Origin: Sphingobacteruim zhuxiongii | Lineage (GTDB): Bacteria; Bacteroidota; Bacteroidia; Sphingobacteriales; Sphingobacteriaceae | NCBI RefSeq assembly: GCF_009557615.1 | Contig: NZ_CP045652.1 | Location: 2,666,001-2,730,000 of the forward strand | Direction: 5' to 3' | DNA length: 64,000 bases | In this document: in pieces, positions 16,979 to 25,244 of the stretch | Layout: each line of letters opens with the position of its first letter | How positions within the stretch are numbered: the first letter of the stretch is position 1 | Notes under the pieces: model-generated | The model's database searches: none | What the model was told of the DNA's origin: nothing | What the model saw: only the letters and a program-made list of their open reading frames with translations | Program-made: the position numbers and the translations under genes

Positions 16979-19549
16979 ATGAAATCATCAATACAAGGTT
17001 TTCTGTTTTTTATAATTACACTACTCAGTATATCAACTGCTTGGGCGCAGGAAACTATTACTGTAAAGGGTAGAGTTATGAATGCAGAGACCTACGAAGC
17101 GATCCCCTATGCCTCTATCAGCATAATTGGAACAACGAAAGAATCTGGAACTTCGTCGACAGCGAATGGTACATTTACGTTGGCTGTTCCGAGTAAACTC
17201 AATAAATTACGTATTAGTTCTGTAGGGTTCGACAGCGAAGAATTTGTTATTACAACCGATAATGCTGGTAATGCTAAGGTATTTCTTTTTCCATCAAACA
17301 AAATCGAAGCGGTTGTTATTAAACGTCCACGCCGGGGGAAATACTCTAATAAAAATAATCCAGCGGTAGAATTAATCCGCCAAGTTGTAGCTCATCGGGA
17401 TCAGAACCGTTTAACTGGGCAGTCCTTTGCTGAGTTTAATCAATATGAGAAAATTAGCTTAGGCCTGAGTAACCTGGATAATAAATTCAAGAATAAAAAA
17501 GTCTTTAAGAAATATCAGTTTTTGTTTCAAGACGACGATACAACAAGTGTAAATGGAAAATATGTTCTTCCGGCTTATATGGAAGAAAAATTCTCGAAGG
17601 TCTACTATAGAAAAGATCCGAATGCCAAAAAACAATACGTGATGGCAGAGAAAAAAGCGGAATTTGATCCTAAGTTTGTTGATAACGATGGTTTGAGTAA
17701 ATATTTCAATAGACTTTATGATGAAGTTGAAATCTATGATAATAATATTGAGATTTTAACGAATCAATTTTTAAGTCCTATTGCGAATAGTGCTCCCACT
17801 TTTTACCGCTTCTATATCACGGATACGATTAAGACTACACAACCTAATTTAGTGGAGCTTAGTTTCTTCCCTCGGAATAAAAATGATTTATTATTTACTG
17901 GAAAGCTATATATCACATTAGATGGGAATTATGCAGTTCAGCGTGCTGCAATGACAGTAGCTGATGATATCAACTTAAATTTTGTACGCGATTTAGATAT
18001 CGAGTTAGCTTTTAACAAAGATCATAACAACAAGTTTTACTTAAGCAAATCAAGTTTAGGAATTGATTTTGCGATTACTGGCAAAGGAAAGGGTATAAAA
18101 GGGAAACGTGTTGTCCTCATTAACGACTATCAACAAGGCTTAAAGCGCTCGGATAGCACCTATTTAGTTCCTGACATTTACCTTGTCAAGAAAGTGGAAG
18201 AAATTGCAAATGAACCAGAAAGCTATTGGGCTTCGATACGTCCAGAGCCTTTGAGTAAATCGGAAAACTTAATCTATCATAATATCGATAGTTTACAGCA
18301 AATGCCTTCCTTCCGTACGTTTATGGACATTAGTGCCTTAGTTTTATCGGGATATAAACAAGCTGGCCCGGTGGAAATTGGTCCAGTCAATACGTTCTAT
18401 TCCTATAACCCAGTAGAGGGTTTCAGATTGCGTGTTGGAGGTCGTACAACTGATCGATTGAGTAAACGCTTTTATCTAGAAGGCTATACGGCCTATGGTT
18501 TTGATGATCAAAAATGGAAATATTTTATGGCTGGAACTTATTCGTTAAACAATAAGTCGATCTATAATTTCCCACAACACTATATTCGTGTATCAGCATC
18601 TTATGACACTAAAATTCCAGGTCAGAAGTTAGAGTTTATTCAAGAAGATAATGTTTTGTTATCGTTTAAACGCGGAGAGAACCAAAGCTACCTTTACAAT
18701 GAAGAGTATCGCGTAGATTACAAGGTTGAGTTTAGCAATAACTTCTCCGTAAACGCAGGTCTTGGTCGTTGGAAACAAACACCGGCAGGGGTATTATCTT
18801 ATCGACTACCGCAGGCTGATGGGGGTTTTGAGAATTTGGCAAACCTTCAGTCGACTGAATTCAATGTCGGTCTTCGATATGCACCAAAAGAGGAATATTA
18901 TCAAGGTAAATTATACCGTACCCCTCTTTTTAATAAATACCCAGTCATTACAATGAATTACACAGCGGGTATTAAAGGTTTGCTGGGTGGAGACTATAAC
19001 TATCATTCCTTGTCAGCGAATATATTTAAACGCTTCTACTTATCTCAACTTGGATATGCAGATGTGACTCTCGATGGAGCCTATACATTTGGTAGCAATA
19101 TTCCATATCCGTTATTGAATATTCATCGCGCAAACCAAACATACGCATACCAATTGCAATCATACAACTTGATGAACTTTATGGAGTTTGTGTCTGATCA
19201 CCATGCGGGAATCAATGTGCAATACTACATGAACGGTTTTATCTTCAATAAGATCCCATTGTTGAAAAAACTAAAACTTCGCGAAGTATTTAGTTTCAAA
19301 GGTGTCTATGGCGGATTAAGAGATGCTAACAATCCTTCTCTAAACAATTCGGTATTTGCATGGCAGACGAATGGCAAAGGTGAACAATCTAGCTTCACTT
19401 TCGGAAGCGAACCATACATGGAAGCTAGTGCCGGTATATCAAATATCTTTAAAATCTTACGTGTCGATTTGGTAAAACGTCTGAACTATTTGGATAACCC
19501 TGATGCTCCAGAATGGGGAATTCGAGCGAGAATAAAATTTGACTTTTAA
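16979..19549 (+). CDS. DUF5686 outer-membrane protein with carboxypeptidase-regulatory-like domain
   Basis: 856 aa. It has a signal peptide (FFIITLLSISTAWAQ), then a CarboxypepD_reg-like beta-sandwich at about residues 25-105 (ITVKGRVMNAETYEAIPYAS, LRISSVGFDSEEFVI), then the long DUF5686 region, rich in alternating aromatic strands and ending in FDF, as outer-membrane beta-barrels do. The N-terminal domain resembles that of TonB-dependent receptors, but no TonB plug is seen. Function unknown; widespread in Bacteroidota. Monocistronic. Confidence 0.88.
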   Translation: MKSSIQGFLFFIITLLSISTAWAQETITVKGRVMNAETYEAIPYASISIIGTTKESGTSSTANGTFTLAVPSKLNKLRISSVGFDSEEFVITTDNAGNAKVFLFPSNKIEAVVIKRPRRGKYSNKNNPAVELIRQVVAHRDQNRLTGQSFAEFNQYEKISLGLSNLDNKFKNKKVFKKYQFLFQDDDTTSVNGKYVLPAYMEEKFSKVYYRKDPNAKKQYVMAEKKAEFDPKFVDNDGLSKYFNRLYDEVEIYDNNIEILTNQFLSPIANSAPTFYRFYITDTIKTTQPNLVELSFFPRNKNDLLFTGKLYITLDGNYAVQRAAMTVADDINLNFVRDLDIELAFNKDHNNKFYLSKSSLGIDFAITGKGKGIKGKRVVLINDYQQGLKRSDSTYLVPDIYLVKKVEEIANEPESYWASIRPEPLSKSENLIYHNIDSLQQMPSFRTFMDISALVLSGYKQAGPVEIGPVNTFYSYNPVEGFRLRVGGRTTDRLSKRFYLEGYTAYGFDDQKWKYFMAGTYSLNNKSIYNFPQHYIRVSASYDTKIPGQKLEFIQEDNVLLSFKRGENQSYLYNEEYRVDYKVEFSNNFSVNAGLGRWKQTPAGVLSYRLPQADGGFENLANLQSTEFNVGLRYAPKEEYYQGKLYRTPLFNKYPVITMNYTAGIKGLLGGDYNYHSLSANIFKRFYLSQLGYADVTLDGAYTFGSNIPYPLLNIHRANQTYAYQLQSYNLMNFMEFVSDHHAGINVQYYMNGFIFNKIPLLKKLKLREVFSFKGVYGGLRDANNPSLNNSVFAWQTNGKGEQSSFTFGSEPYMEASAGISNIFKILRVDLVKRLNYLDNPDAPEWGIRARIKFDF

Positions 19550-19796
19550 CGTATTTTTCGATCAACATAATATGTAACTCGAAAAACTCAGTAAACAATA
19601 GATTGAAACATTAAAATTAAGTTTGGCATTTTTCGGAATGTCAGACTTTTTTTTATATTCTATAGATTAGAAAGTCATGCCTTTTTATTGCTGATTAGAT
19701 CATTCTTAGCATGTTCCTAGACAAAAATTACGCAACGGATTGATTCGCTTCAATATTGATACTTAATCGTTTTTAACGAATAAAAATTCAAAAAAG
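19550..19796. other. Intergenic region before the his promoter
   Basis: About 250 bp between the DUF5686 gene and the his promoter. A hairpin-like TTTTTCGGAATGTCAGAC segment near 19629 is the only notable feature. No gene seen. Confidence 0.4.
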
Positions 19797-19828
19797 TTTG
19801 CATTCGAATGTCTGATGCATTACATTTG
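19797..19828 (+). promoter_or_regulatory. Bacteroidota promoter of the his leader and operon
   Basis: TTTG at 19797-19800 and TACATTTG at 19821-19828 are separated by 20 nt, a textbook Bacteroidota -33/-7 pair. The predicted transcript starts just before the leader ATG at 19842. Confidence 0.8.
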
Positions 19829-19841
19829 TTTTATTAATAAT

Positions 19842-19904
19842 ATGAAGATCACTCGCACATACCATTACAGTATCCATCATCGCCATTGTGGCGATAGATA
19901 TTAG
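19842..19904 (+). CDS. hisL: Histidine operon leader peptide
   Basis: A 20-aa ORF: MKITRTYHYS followed by IHHRHCGDRY, then TAG. It has four His codons in seven positions and lies 15 nt after the promoter -7 box and 76 nt before hisG, so it fits an attenuation leader in which ribosome stalling at His codons reports charged tRNA-His. The codons for HRHCGD also form a hairpin (19879-19895). This is inference by position and composition; the anti-terminator pairing is not resolved. Confidence 0.75.
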   Translation: MKITRTYHYSIHHRHCGDRY

Positions 19905-19980
19905 TATTGGCTCTACGTGAGACAACATTCCCCCCGGATCGTATTTTATTATTAATTCTTTACTTACAAAAACCGACATT
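19879..19980 (+). promoter_or_regulatory. Candidate his attenuator region
   Basis: Arms ATCGCCA and TGGCGAT pair perfectly round a TTG loop at 19879-19895, inside the leader ORF. After the leader stop come a CCCCCCGG block (19932-19939) and a T-rich stretch, TATTTTATTATTAATTC, before hisG. I could not draw one convincing terminator stem, so the exact switch is open. Confidence 0.5.
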
Positions 19981-20832
19981 TTGAAAAATCTGAAAATTGC
20001 TATCCAGAAATCGGGTAGATTAAATGAAAAATCTGTACAACTCCTAAAAAACTGCGGACTAGACTTCGAAAACTATAAAAGTTCCTTAATCACGACTGTT
20101 TCTAATTTTAACTTGGAAATCTTATTCCTTCGCGATGATGATATTCCTGGATATGTGGAGCAAGGCATTGCGGATTTGGGTATCGTCGGCGAGAATGTCA
20201 TCGATGAAACACAATCGAAAGTACAATATTTACAGCGTTTAGGATTTGGGAAGTGCACGCTAAAATTAGCAATTGCAAAAGACTCCCCAATCGAACGTCT
20301 AGAAGACCTAAATGGCAAATCAATCGCAACCTCCTACCCTAACATCCTTCAACAATTTCTTAACGATTATAAAATTCAAGCAGACATTCAAGAGATTTCT
20401 GGCTCTGTTGAAATTGCACCAGGTTTAGGCTTGAGTGATGCGATTTGTGATATCGTTTCAACTGGCGGAACTTTAAAGAGTAATGGATTAAAACCATTTG
20501 CTGATGTTCGTTCTTCGGAGGCTATTCTAATCGCTAGAGATGGCATTGAAGAGAATCCGATTATTTGCGAGCTCCTACAACGCGTTCAATCCGTATTACG
20601 TGCAAAAGAGACTAAGTATGTGGTATTAAATGTCGAAAAGAATAACTTGGATCAAATTACTGATTTATTGCATGGTGTAAAGAGTCCGACAGTCGTTCCA
20701 TTGGCTGAAGAAGGCTGGGTTGCTGTACACACAGTAATCTCAGAGGATGATTTCTGGGAAAAAATCAATAAGTTGAAAGCTGCCGGAGCTCAAGGTATCG
20801 TCGTGATGCCAATTGAAAAAATTATCTTGTAA
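19981..20832 (+). CDS. hisG: ATP phosphoribosyltransferase, long form
   Basis: 283 aa. It catalyses the first step of histidine synthesis, from ATP and PRPP. Motifs include KIAIQKSGRLNEKS at the start, ADLGIVGENVI, the PRPP loop ICDIVSTGGTLKSNGL, and a C-terminal ACT-like regulatory domain (about residues 210-283; PTVVPLAEEGWVAVHTVI) that binds histidine for feedback inhibition. The start codon is TTG: no ATG fits, and the family start aligns there. It is followed by hisD after 1 nt. Confidence 0.95.
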   Translation: MKNLKIAIQKSGRLNEKSVQLLKNCGLDFENYKSSLITTVSNFNLEILFLRDDDIPGYVEQGIADLGIVGENVIDETQSKVQYLQRLGFGKCTLKLAIAKDSPIERLEDLNGKSIATSYPNILQQFLNDYKIQADIQEISGSVEIAPGLGLSDAICDIVSTGGTLKSNGLKPFADVRSSEAILIARDGIEENPIICELLQRVQSVLRAKETKYVVLNVEKNNLDQITDLLHGVKSPTVVPLAEEGWVAVHTVISEDDFWEKINKLKAAGAQGIVVMPIEKIIL

Positions 20833-20833
20833 A

Positions 20834-22123
20834 ATGCTAAAAACATATTTATATCAAGATCTGGATCAGGCAAAGATTCAAGAACTGATTAATAGAAATA
20901 CCGACCCGAACAATTCGATTCAAGATACTGTCTTGGGAATTGTGGAGGAAGTCAAAACACATGGCGACGCTGCTTTAAAGAATTACGCTGCCAAGTTTGA
21001 CAAAGTTGAATTGGATAAACTATTTCTTGATGCTTCCGATATTGAAGAATTAGCAATGGGAATATCCCGTGATCAAATGCGAGCTTTGGAAATTGCCTTC
21101 CAAAATATTCATAAATTTCACTCCTACCAGACTAAACGTGAGCGTACAGTAGAGACAATGCCAGGCGTTACTTGCTGGCGCGAATTACGACCAATTGAAA
21201 AAGTAGGGTTATATATCCCTGGAGGATCAGCTGTTTTACCGAGTACATTATTGATGTTAGGTATTCCGGCGAGAATTGCGGGTTGTCGAGAAATTGTTGT
21301 CTGCTCACCTCCTCAAAACAATGGGAAAATAAATGGATTTGTTGCCTATTGCTTAAAGCTATTACGTATTGAACGCGTCTATCTTGTTGGTGGTGCACAA
21401 GCTGTAGCAGCTATGGCATTCGGTACCGAAAGTATTCCGAAAGTGAATAAGATCTTTGGTCCGGGAAATCAATTCGTTACCAAAGCAAAAAGCTTAATTC
21501 AAGGAATTACCGATGTGGCAATTGATATGCCCGCCGGACCTTCAGAAGTGCTTGTTATCGCCGATGAATCCGCGAATCCTGCATTTGTTGCTGCAGATTT
21601 ATTAGCGCAAGCTGAGCATGGAGCTGATAGTCAAGCTGTTTTGACGACTACTTCAGCAAGTATTGCTGAGAAAGTCAACAAAGAGCTGATTAGTCAATTA
21701 GCTATTTTACCGCGTAAAGAATTAGCCGCTAAAGCTATAGAAAACTCTTACGTAGTGATTTGCGATGATTTGCAAACTTGCATGAGTTTCTCCAATGCTT
21801 ATGCACCTGAGCATCTTATCATCGAATCTGATCAATGGAAATCTTTAGTGAATAAAGTAGTCAATGCTGGCTCTGTATTTTTAGGCCATTTAACACCAGA
21901 AAGCGCAGGAGATTATGCTTCTGGAACCAATCATACACTTCCTACATCAGGTTACGCACGATCCTATTCCGGGGTATCGGTGGATTCTTTTGTCAAAAAG
22001 ATTACATTCCAACACATCACTGAGCAAGGTCTTGATCAAATCGGATCAACGGTAGAAATACTAGCCGAATTGGAAGGACTACAAGCACATAAGAATGCGG
22101 TAAGCATTCGTAAAAAAGCTTAA
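20834..22123 (+). CDS. hisD: Histidinol dehydrogenase
   Basis: 429 aa. It catalyses the last two oxidations, L-histidinol to L-histidine, with NAD+ and Zn. Visible are LYIPGGSAVLPSTLLMLGIPA, KIFGPGNQFVTKAK, the signature DMPAGPSEVLVIADESA, AEHGADSQA with zinc and catalytic residues, and SAGDYASGTNHTLPTSGYA. I use the ATG at 20834, 1 nt after the hisG stop, rather than an in-frame TTG inside hisG. A terminator follows directly, so the rest of the pathway is not in this transcript. Confidence 0.96.
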   Translation: MLKTYLYQDLDQAKIQELINRNTDPNNSIQDTVLGIVEEVKTHGDAALKNYAAKFDKVELDKLFLDASDIEELAMGISRDQMRALEIAFQNIHKFHSYQTKRERTVETMPGVTCWRELRPIEKVGLYIPGGSAVLPSTLLMLGIPARIAGCREIVVCSPPQNNGKINGFVAYCLKLLRIERVYLVGGAQAVAAMAFGTESIPKVNKIFGPGNQFVTKAKSLIQGITDVAIDMPAGPSEVLVIADESANPAFVAADLLAQAEHGADSQAVLTTTSASIAEKVNKELISQLAILPRKELAAKAIENSYVVICDDLQTCMSFSNAYAPEHLIIESDQWKSLVNKVVNAGSVFLGHLTPESAGDYASGTNHTLPTSGYARSYSGVSVDSFVKKITFQHITEQGLDQIGSTVEILAELEGLQAHKNAVSIRKKA

Positions 22124-22128
22124 TAAAA

Positions 22129-22158
22129 AAAGGAGTCGCAGATCACTACGACTCCTTT
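22129..22158. terminator. Terminator between hisD and the histone-like gene
   Basis: Arms AAAGGAGTCG and CGACTCCTTT (10 bp) with a 10-nt loop. A-rich before and T-rich after, so usable from both sides by the convergent genes. Confidence 0.85.
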
Positions 22159-22174
22159 CTATATTTCTTAGACC

Positions 22175-23155
22175 TTATTTTTTCTTCTTTTTAGCACTCT
22201 TCTTATCGTCGCCAACAATCTTACTATAGATTTCTGATATTGCCTTTTTCAGCTTTACGAAAGACTTTGCCTTTTTCTTATCTTGCTTTTTAGGTTTCGC
22301 TTCCTTAGCCTTCTTATCCGATTTCTTAGAGTCGTTCTTTTTACTCTTAGCCTTATTCTCTTTTTTAGCTTTGTCCGACTTCTTGTCTTTAGATTTTTTA
22401 TCATCTTTCGAAGACTTCGCAACTTTATCTGCTTTCTTCTCGTCTTTCTTGACTTTGACCTCTTTAACTGGTAGGGCCTCTTTGTAAGATGCTTCTTTCT
22501 CTAACTTAGCCGCCTGCGTTGCCGTTACTTTCTCCACGGTCTTCGTCTCTACCGGCTTTGTCGTAGCTATAGTAGCTTTTGCAGGCGTTTTTCCAACTGC
22601 TTTCACTGCACCTACTTTTTTAGCAGGATCTGCCTTTGCCTCCGGGCTTTTTGCACCCAAGCCTTCACCTTGTCCTTTCGTCGCTGTTGTCACTTTTGAA
22701 GCTCCTGCTGCTGCAACTGCCTTCGTTGAGGCAGATACTTTAGCTGATGGAGAAGTTGCCGCCTGCGGCTTCTTTGCTGCCGTTTTTGGTGCAGCAGTTT
22801 TAGCTGGCGCTGTTGGCTTTACCGTGGTTGTATTTGAACTTGCACTTGCCGGTTTCGCAGCTGTAGTAGACGCTGGCTTTGCAGCTGGTTTTGCAGCTAT
22901 TGTAGTTTTTGCTTTCGCGGCTCCAGTCACTGGTTTTGAAGCTGTCGTTGTCGCTTTTGCTGTTATAGGTTTTGCACTTGCTGAAGATACTGGTTTTGCT
23001 GCTACTGGTTTAGTCGCAGCTGTTGTAGCTTTCGTTGCAGCAGGCTTCTTTGCTGTACTTACAGTTTTAGTTGCTGGCTTAGCAGCCGCATTTGTTTCTT
23101 TCTTATCATCAACAATGGGAGTTGACGAATTATTAGCATTTGTTGGTTCTGCCAT
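22175..23155 (-). CDS. Histone H1-like Lys/Ala/Pro-rich basic protein
   Basis: 326 aa of low complexity. Residues about 20-195 are repeats of AAKP/TKPV/ATTA type, like the C-terminal tail of eukaryotic H1 and bacterial AlgP/HctB-like proteins. Residues about 225-290 are dense in Lys, Asp and Glu (KKDEKKADKV, KKSDKAKKENKAKS), a probable coiled or disordered charged region. The only ordered-looking part is near the C-terminus (FVKLKKAISEIYSKIVGD). It probably binds nucleic acid non-specifically; this is inferred from composition. The repeats could vary in length between strains. Confidence 0.7.
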   Translation of the reverse strand: MAEPTNANNSSTPIVDDKKETNAAAKPATKTVSTAKKPAATKATTAATKPVAAKPVSSASAKPITAKATTTASKPVTGAAKAKTTIAAKPAAKPASTTAAKPASASSNTTTVKPTAPAKTAAPKTAAKKPQAATSPSAKVSASTKAVAAAGASKVTTATKGQGEGLGAKSPEAKADPAKKVGAVKAVGKTPAKATIATTKPVETKTVEKVTATQAAKLEKEASYKEALPVKEVKVKKDEKKADKVAKSSKDDKKSKDKKSDKAKKENKAKSKKNDSKKSDKKAKEAKPKKQDKKKAKSFVKLKKAISEIYSKIVGDDKKSAKKKKK

Positions 23156-23377
23156 ATTCTTTGATTATTAGCGTTTCTGTAATCTAATGATGTATTCTTA
23201 ATAGTTTTTCTCGGTCCCTCTGAATTAAGTAATCCCTAATCTCAGATTCTTCCAGAAGGTTATTAATATGACTATCCTTCTGACAACTACCTCCTTAAAA
23301 ACCATAATATACCAAAAATGTTTGCAATAAGTTAAGCATTTAAACTTTTTATAGTTTCAGAGGTCAATAAGAATCAT

Positions 23378-23385
23378 TACATTTG
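23378..23385 (+). promoter_or_regulatory. -7 promoter element of tmRNA
   Basis: TACATTTG fits TAnnTTTG and lies 16 nt before the mature tmRNA 5' end. Confidence 0.65.
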
Positions 23386-23400
23386 CATCCTATACATAAT

Positions 23401-23765
23401 GGGGTCGACCGGAATTGACAGGGTAGCGATGGTTATGTAAGCATGCAGTGCATTGTTAGTCTAGCACTTAAATCTGAACTTTCAACTTTATAACTGGCGA
23501 AGAAAACTACGCCTTAGCTGCTTAAGTTAGACTTAACATAGCTATTTGTCCCGTTAGATCCTGTTCTTTGGTTTAACATCCGGGGCATCGAACAATAGAA
23601 CTGGTCCTTGCGATGTTGCTAAGTAAGGACGAGAAACAGCAACTACGGAGAACGGTATAGGTACGCGACTCACCTTCCCTCTCCCGACAATTAAAGAGAA
23701 GCTAAGCATGTAGAAAGCGTAGATCATACTATGTTTGGACGAGGGTTCGAATCCCTCCGGCTCCA
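23401..23765 (+). ncRNA. ssrA: Transfer-messenger RNA (tmRNA)
   Basis: About 365 nt. The 5' end GGGGTCG pairs over 7 bp (with G-U pairs) with the 3' CGGCTCC, forming the tRNA-like acceptor stem. The T arm is GAGGGTTCGAATCCCTC. The tag reading frame at 23496-23525 encodes GEENYALAA followed by TAA, the Bacteroidota form of the degradation tag. The 3' CCA is not encoded (the discriminator A is followed by CAA) and must be added. tmRNA rescues stalled ribosomes together with SmpB. Its 3' end is a classic integration target, and the following 9 kb look accessory. Confidence 0.95.
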
Positions 23766-23779
23766 CAAGTGATTGTGCT

Positions 23780-23815
23780 AAAGAGGTAATTATCAACTAA
23801 TTACCTCTTTTTTTA
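23780..23815 (+). terminator. tmRNA terminator
   Basis: Arms AAAGAGGTAATTA and TAATTACCTCTTT (13 bp), loop TCAAC, followed by further T residues. It lies 14 nt past the tmRNA 3' end. Confidence 0.9.
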
Positions 23816-23849
23816 TTTTATATGGTCACGATTTTGGTCACGACTATTG

Positions 23850-24277
23850 TTATCTTTTGTTTAGTCGAAAGACAAACCCAAGATTCAACCCGCTAAAATT
23901 ATTAAATGATGCTTGAGCCTTAACCCCTCTTGAAATATTGACAGCAACCCATGCGCCCAGCAAAGTGCTGTTTTCATATTCATTCGACTTTGACGCATAT
24001 TCTTTTTTAACGCCTACGTTCGCTCCAACTGATAGTACGGTAAGTTTGTAACCAGGCTTAACATACAAGCCGTACTCATTACCCCCTCCATCGAACGAAT
24101 ATACCCCCCAACACCAGCAATAATTCTACGTAAGTAGTCGTTGGACCCTTTGAAAATACTTATTTCATACTCTGCCGATACTGGAGTTCCTTTTGACAAC
24201 CCAATATGCAAACCAACTCCGTGATCAAGATACGTTTGCGATTTAGCACTGAGGTATGTAAAAGCTGATATACACAA
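23850..24277 (-). pseudogene. Small outer-membrane beta-barrel protein gene, frameshifted at a G tract and 5'-truncated
   Basis: Two frames join into one protein of about 140 aa. The first reads from a signal-like CISAFTYLSAKSQ to RRIIAGVG. The second continues VYSFDGGGNEYGLYVKPGYK to SGLNLGFVFRLNKR, a typical barrel C-terminus. The switch falls at a run of six G (plus strand C6 at 24104-24109). The N-terminus has no ATG, only a TTG at 24277, and the signal sequence looks cut short. Options are a true mutation, phase variation, or a sequencing error in the homopolymer. Confidence 0.6.
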
Positions 24278-24455
24278 AGGAACATCCGAAGATTTTAAGA
24301 GTGTTCTAGGTTTCGATTTGTCAAGACATAAGATAAATACCAGAAAAGACCAGATCTATAGAAACTGTGTACACCCTGAAACGGGCAAACATGTACTTGA
24401 TTGCGCATTAGGAACAATGAAAAAATTTGAACAAATAGGACTCTTCGCTTCATGA
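24225..24455 (+). pseudogene. 3' fragment of a phage-like gene of unknown function
   Basis: A frame without a start codon, opening after a TGA at 24222-24224 and ending at 24455, carries protein-like sequence in its second half (DFKSVLGFDLSRHKINTRKD, CVHPETGKHVLDCALGTMKK). Its stop overlaps the next ATG as ATGA, so it was once the first gene of a tightly packed operon. Its 5' part is missing, replaced by the truncated barrel gene on the other strand, which suggests a deletion junction near 24275-24295. Family not recognised. Confidence 0.45.
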
Positions 24456-24622
24456 CCATCCAAGAAAAAGCAGATATGATAATAGCCTATCTCCAGGAGA
24501 ATAGGTTATCAAATGAGCAGATGCTGGAAGTACTCTCCATAGCAAGGAAGAAACTCGAAGCCATCAAAGCCGAGGAGCAATTAAACAAACCGAATAAGCA
24601 AGCCAAACTTTTCACAATATGA
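24452..24622 (+). CDS. Small phage-like protein of unknown function
   Basis: 56 aa (MTIQEKADMIIAYLQENRLS at the start; a mostly helical, Lys/Glu-rich protein). It overlaps the gene before by 4 nt and the DnaA-like gene after by 4 nt (ATGA at both junctions), the packing typical of phage replication modules. No motif recognised. Confidence 0.55.
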   Translation: MTIQEKADMIIAYLQENRLSNEQMLEVLSIARKKLEAIKAEEQLNKPNKQAKLFTI

Positions 24623-24990
24623 CCCCACTAATATACGCAGGGCTAGACAGGCCATTTAGAATGGCCTTCACCAACAGGTACCAAGACCCTATAGTCTACA
24701 CTGTATACGAACTGATGAACGTCACACAGGAAGAAATAGCAAGCAAATCAAGACTTCGAAAGCTATCAGTTGCTAGGTGTCTCATCTCCTATTTTCTAAG
24801 ACGTGATACTTCAATGTCATTGCTCGAGATTGGCGAGGTTTTCGGCGGTCGCGATCACAGCACAGTAATCTATCAGATTAATCAGTACAAAGACTTGTAC
24901 ACTACTGATAAGCATTTCAGAAGCTTAGCGGATAAGATACAATCTAGGTTAGCGAACTATGACCAAAAACGGTCAAAATCCCGAATATGA
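24619..24990 (+). CDS. Stand-alone DnaA C-terminal (domain IV-like) DNA-binding protein
   Basis: 123 aa. The second half matches the DnaA origin-binding helix-turn-helix: LRKLSVARCLISYFLRR, then MSLLEIGEVFGGRDHSTVIY, equivalent to the DnaA signature with the GxRDHSTV box-recognition segment. There is no AAA+ ATPase part. Such free domains occur in prophages and integrated elements and may bind DnaA boxes at a phage origin. It is the last gene of an overlapping three-gene run downstream of tmRNA. Confidence 0.78.
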   Translation: MTPLIYAGLDRPFRMAFTNRYQDPIVYTVYELMNVTQEEIASKSRLRKLSVARCLISYFLRRDTSMSLLEIGEVFGGRDHSTVIYQINQYKDLYTTDKHFRSLADKIQSRLANYDQKRSKSRI

Positions 24991-25036
24991 CAGGTATAAG
25001 TCATAACATATATGGTTGAACAACTAAAAAAGAGGA

Positions 25037-25135
25037 ATGAAAGAACTAAAAGTCAAAACATCTCGCTGTGAGTTCCTCTTGCTTGACGGCAAGGACAACA
25101 TTACAGAGCGATTAGCTGAATTGCTTAAGGAATAG
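25037..25135 (+). CDS. Very small ORF of unknown function
   Basis: 32 aa (MKELKVKTSRCEFLLLDGKD and so on to LAELLKE). It follows the DnaA-like gene by 46 bp in the same direction, in a phage-like stretch. The composition is protein-like but too short for certainty. Confidence 0.35.
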   Translation: MKELKVKTSRCEFLLLDGKDNITERLAELLKE

Positions 25136-25244
25136 GAGCATTATGCGGTCGAAAAATGGAGGTTAAATGGAGTTAAAATGAAAGGGAGGGGACCGGCTAT
25201 ATAAGATTATACGTTTAAAATGAGTTACAAAAGTATATTTGACG

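Noticed and set aside
23741..23765. Search for a second copy of the tmRNA 3' end as an attachment site
   Set aside because: No matching direct repeat was found in the window by eye, so no att site is claimed.
23554..23796. 80-aa ORF on the minus strand with EGFEPSS text
   Set aside because: It lies antisense to the tmRNA 3' half and terminator; this is a well-known spurious reading of tRNA-like T-arm sequence.
24959..25006. 15-aa ORF overlapping the end of the DnaA-like gene
   Set aside because: Too short and without any supporting feature.
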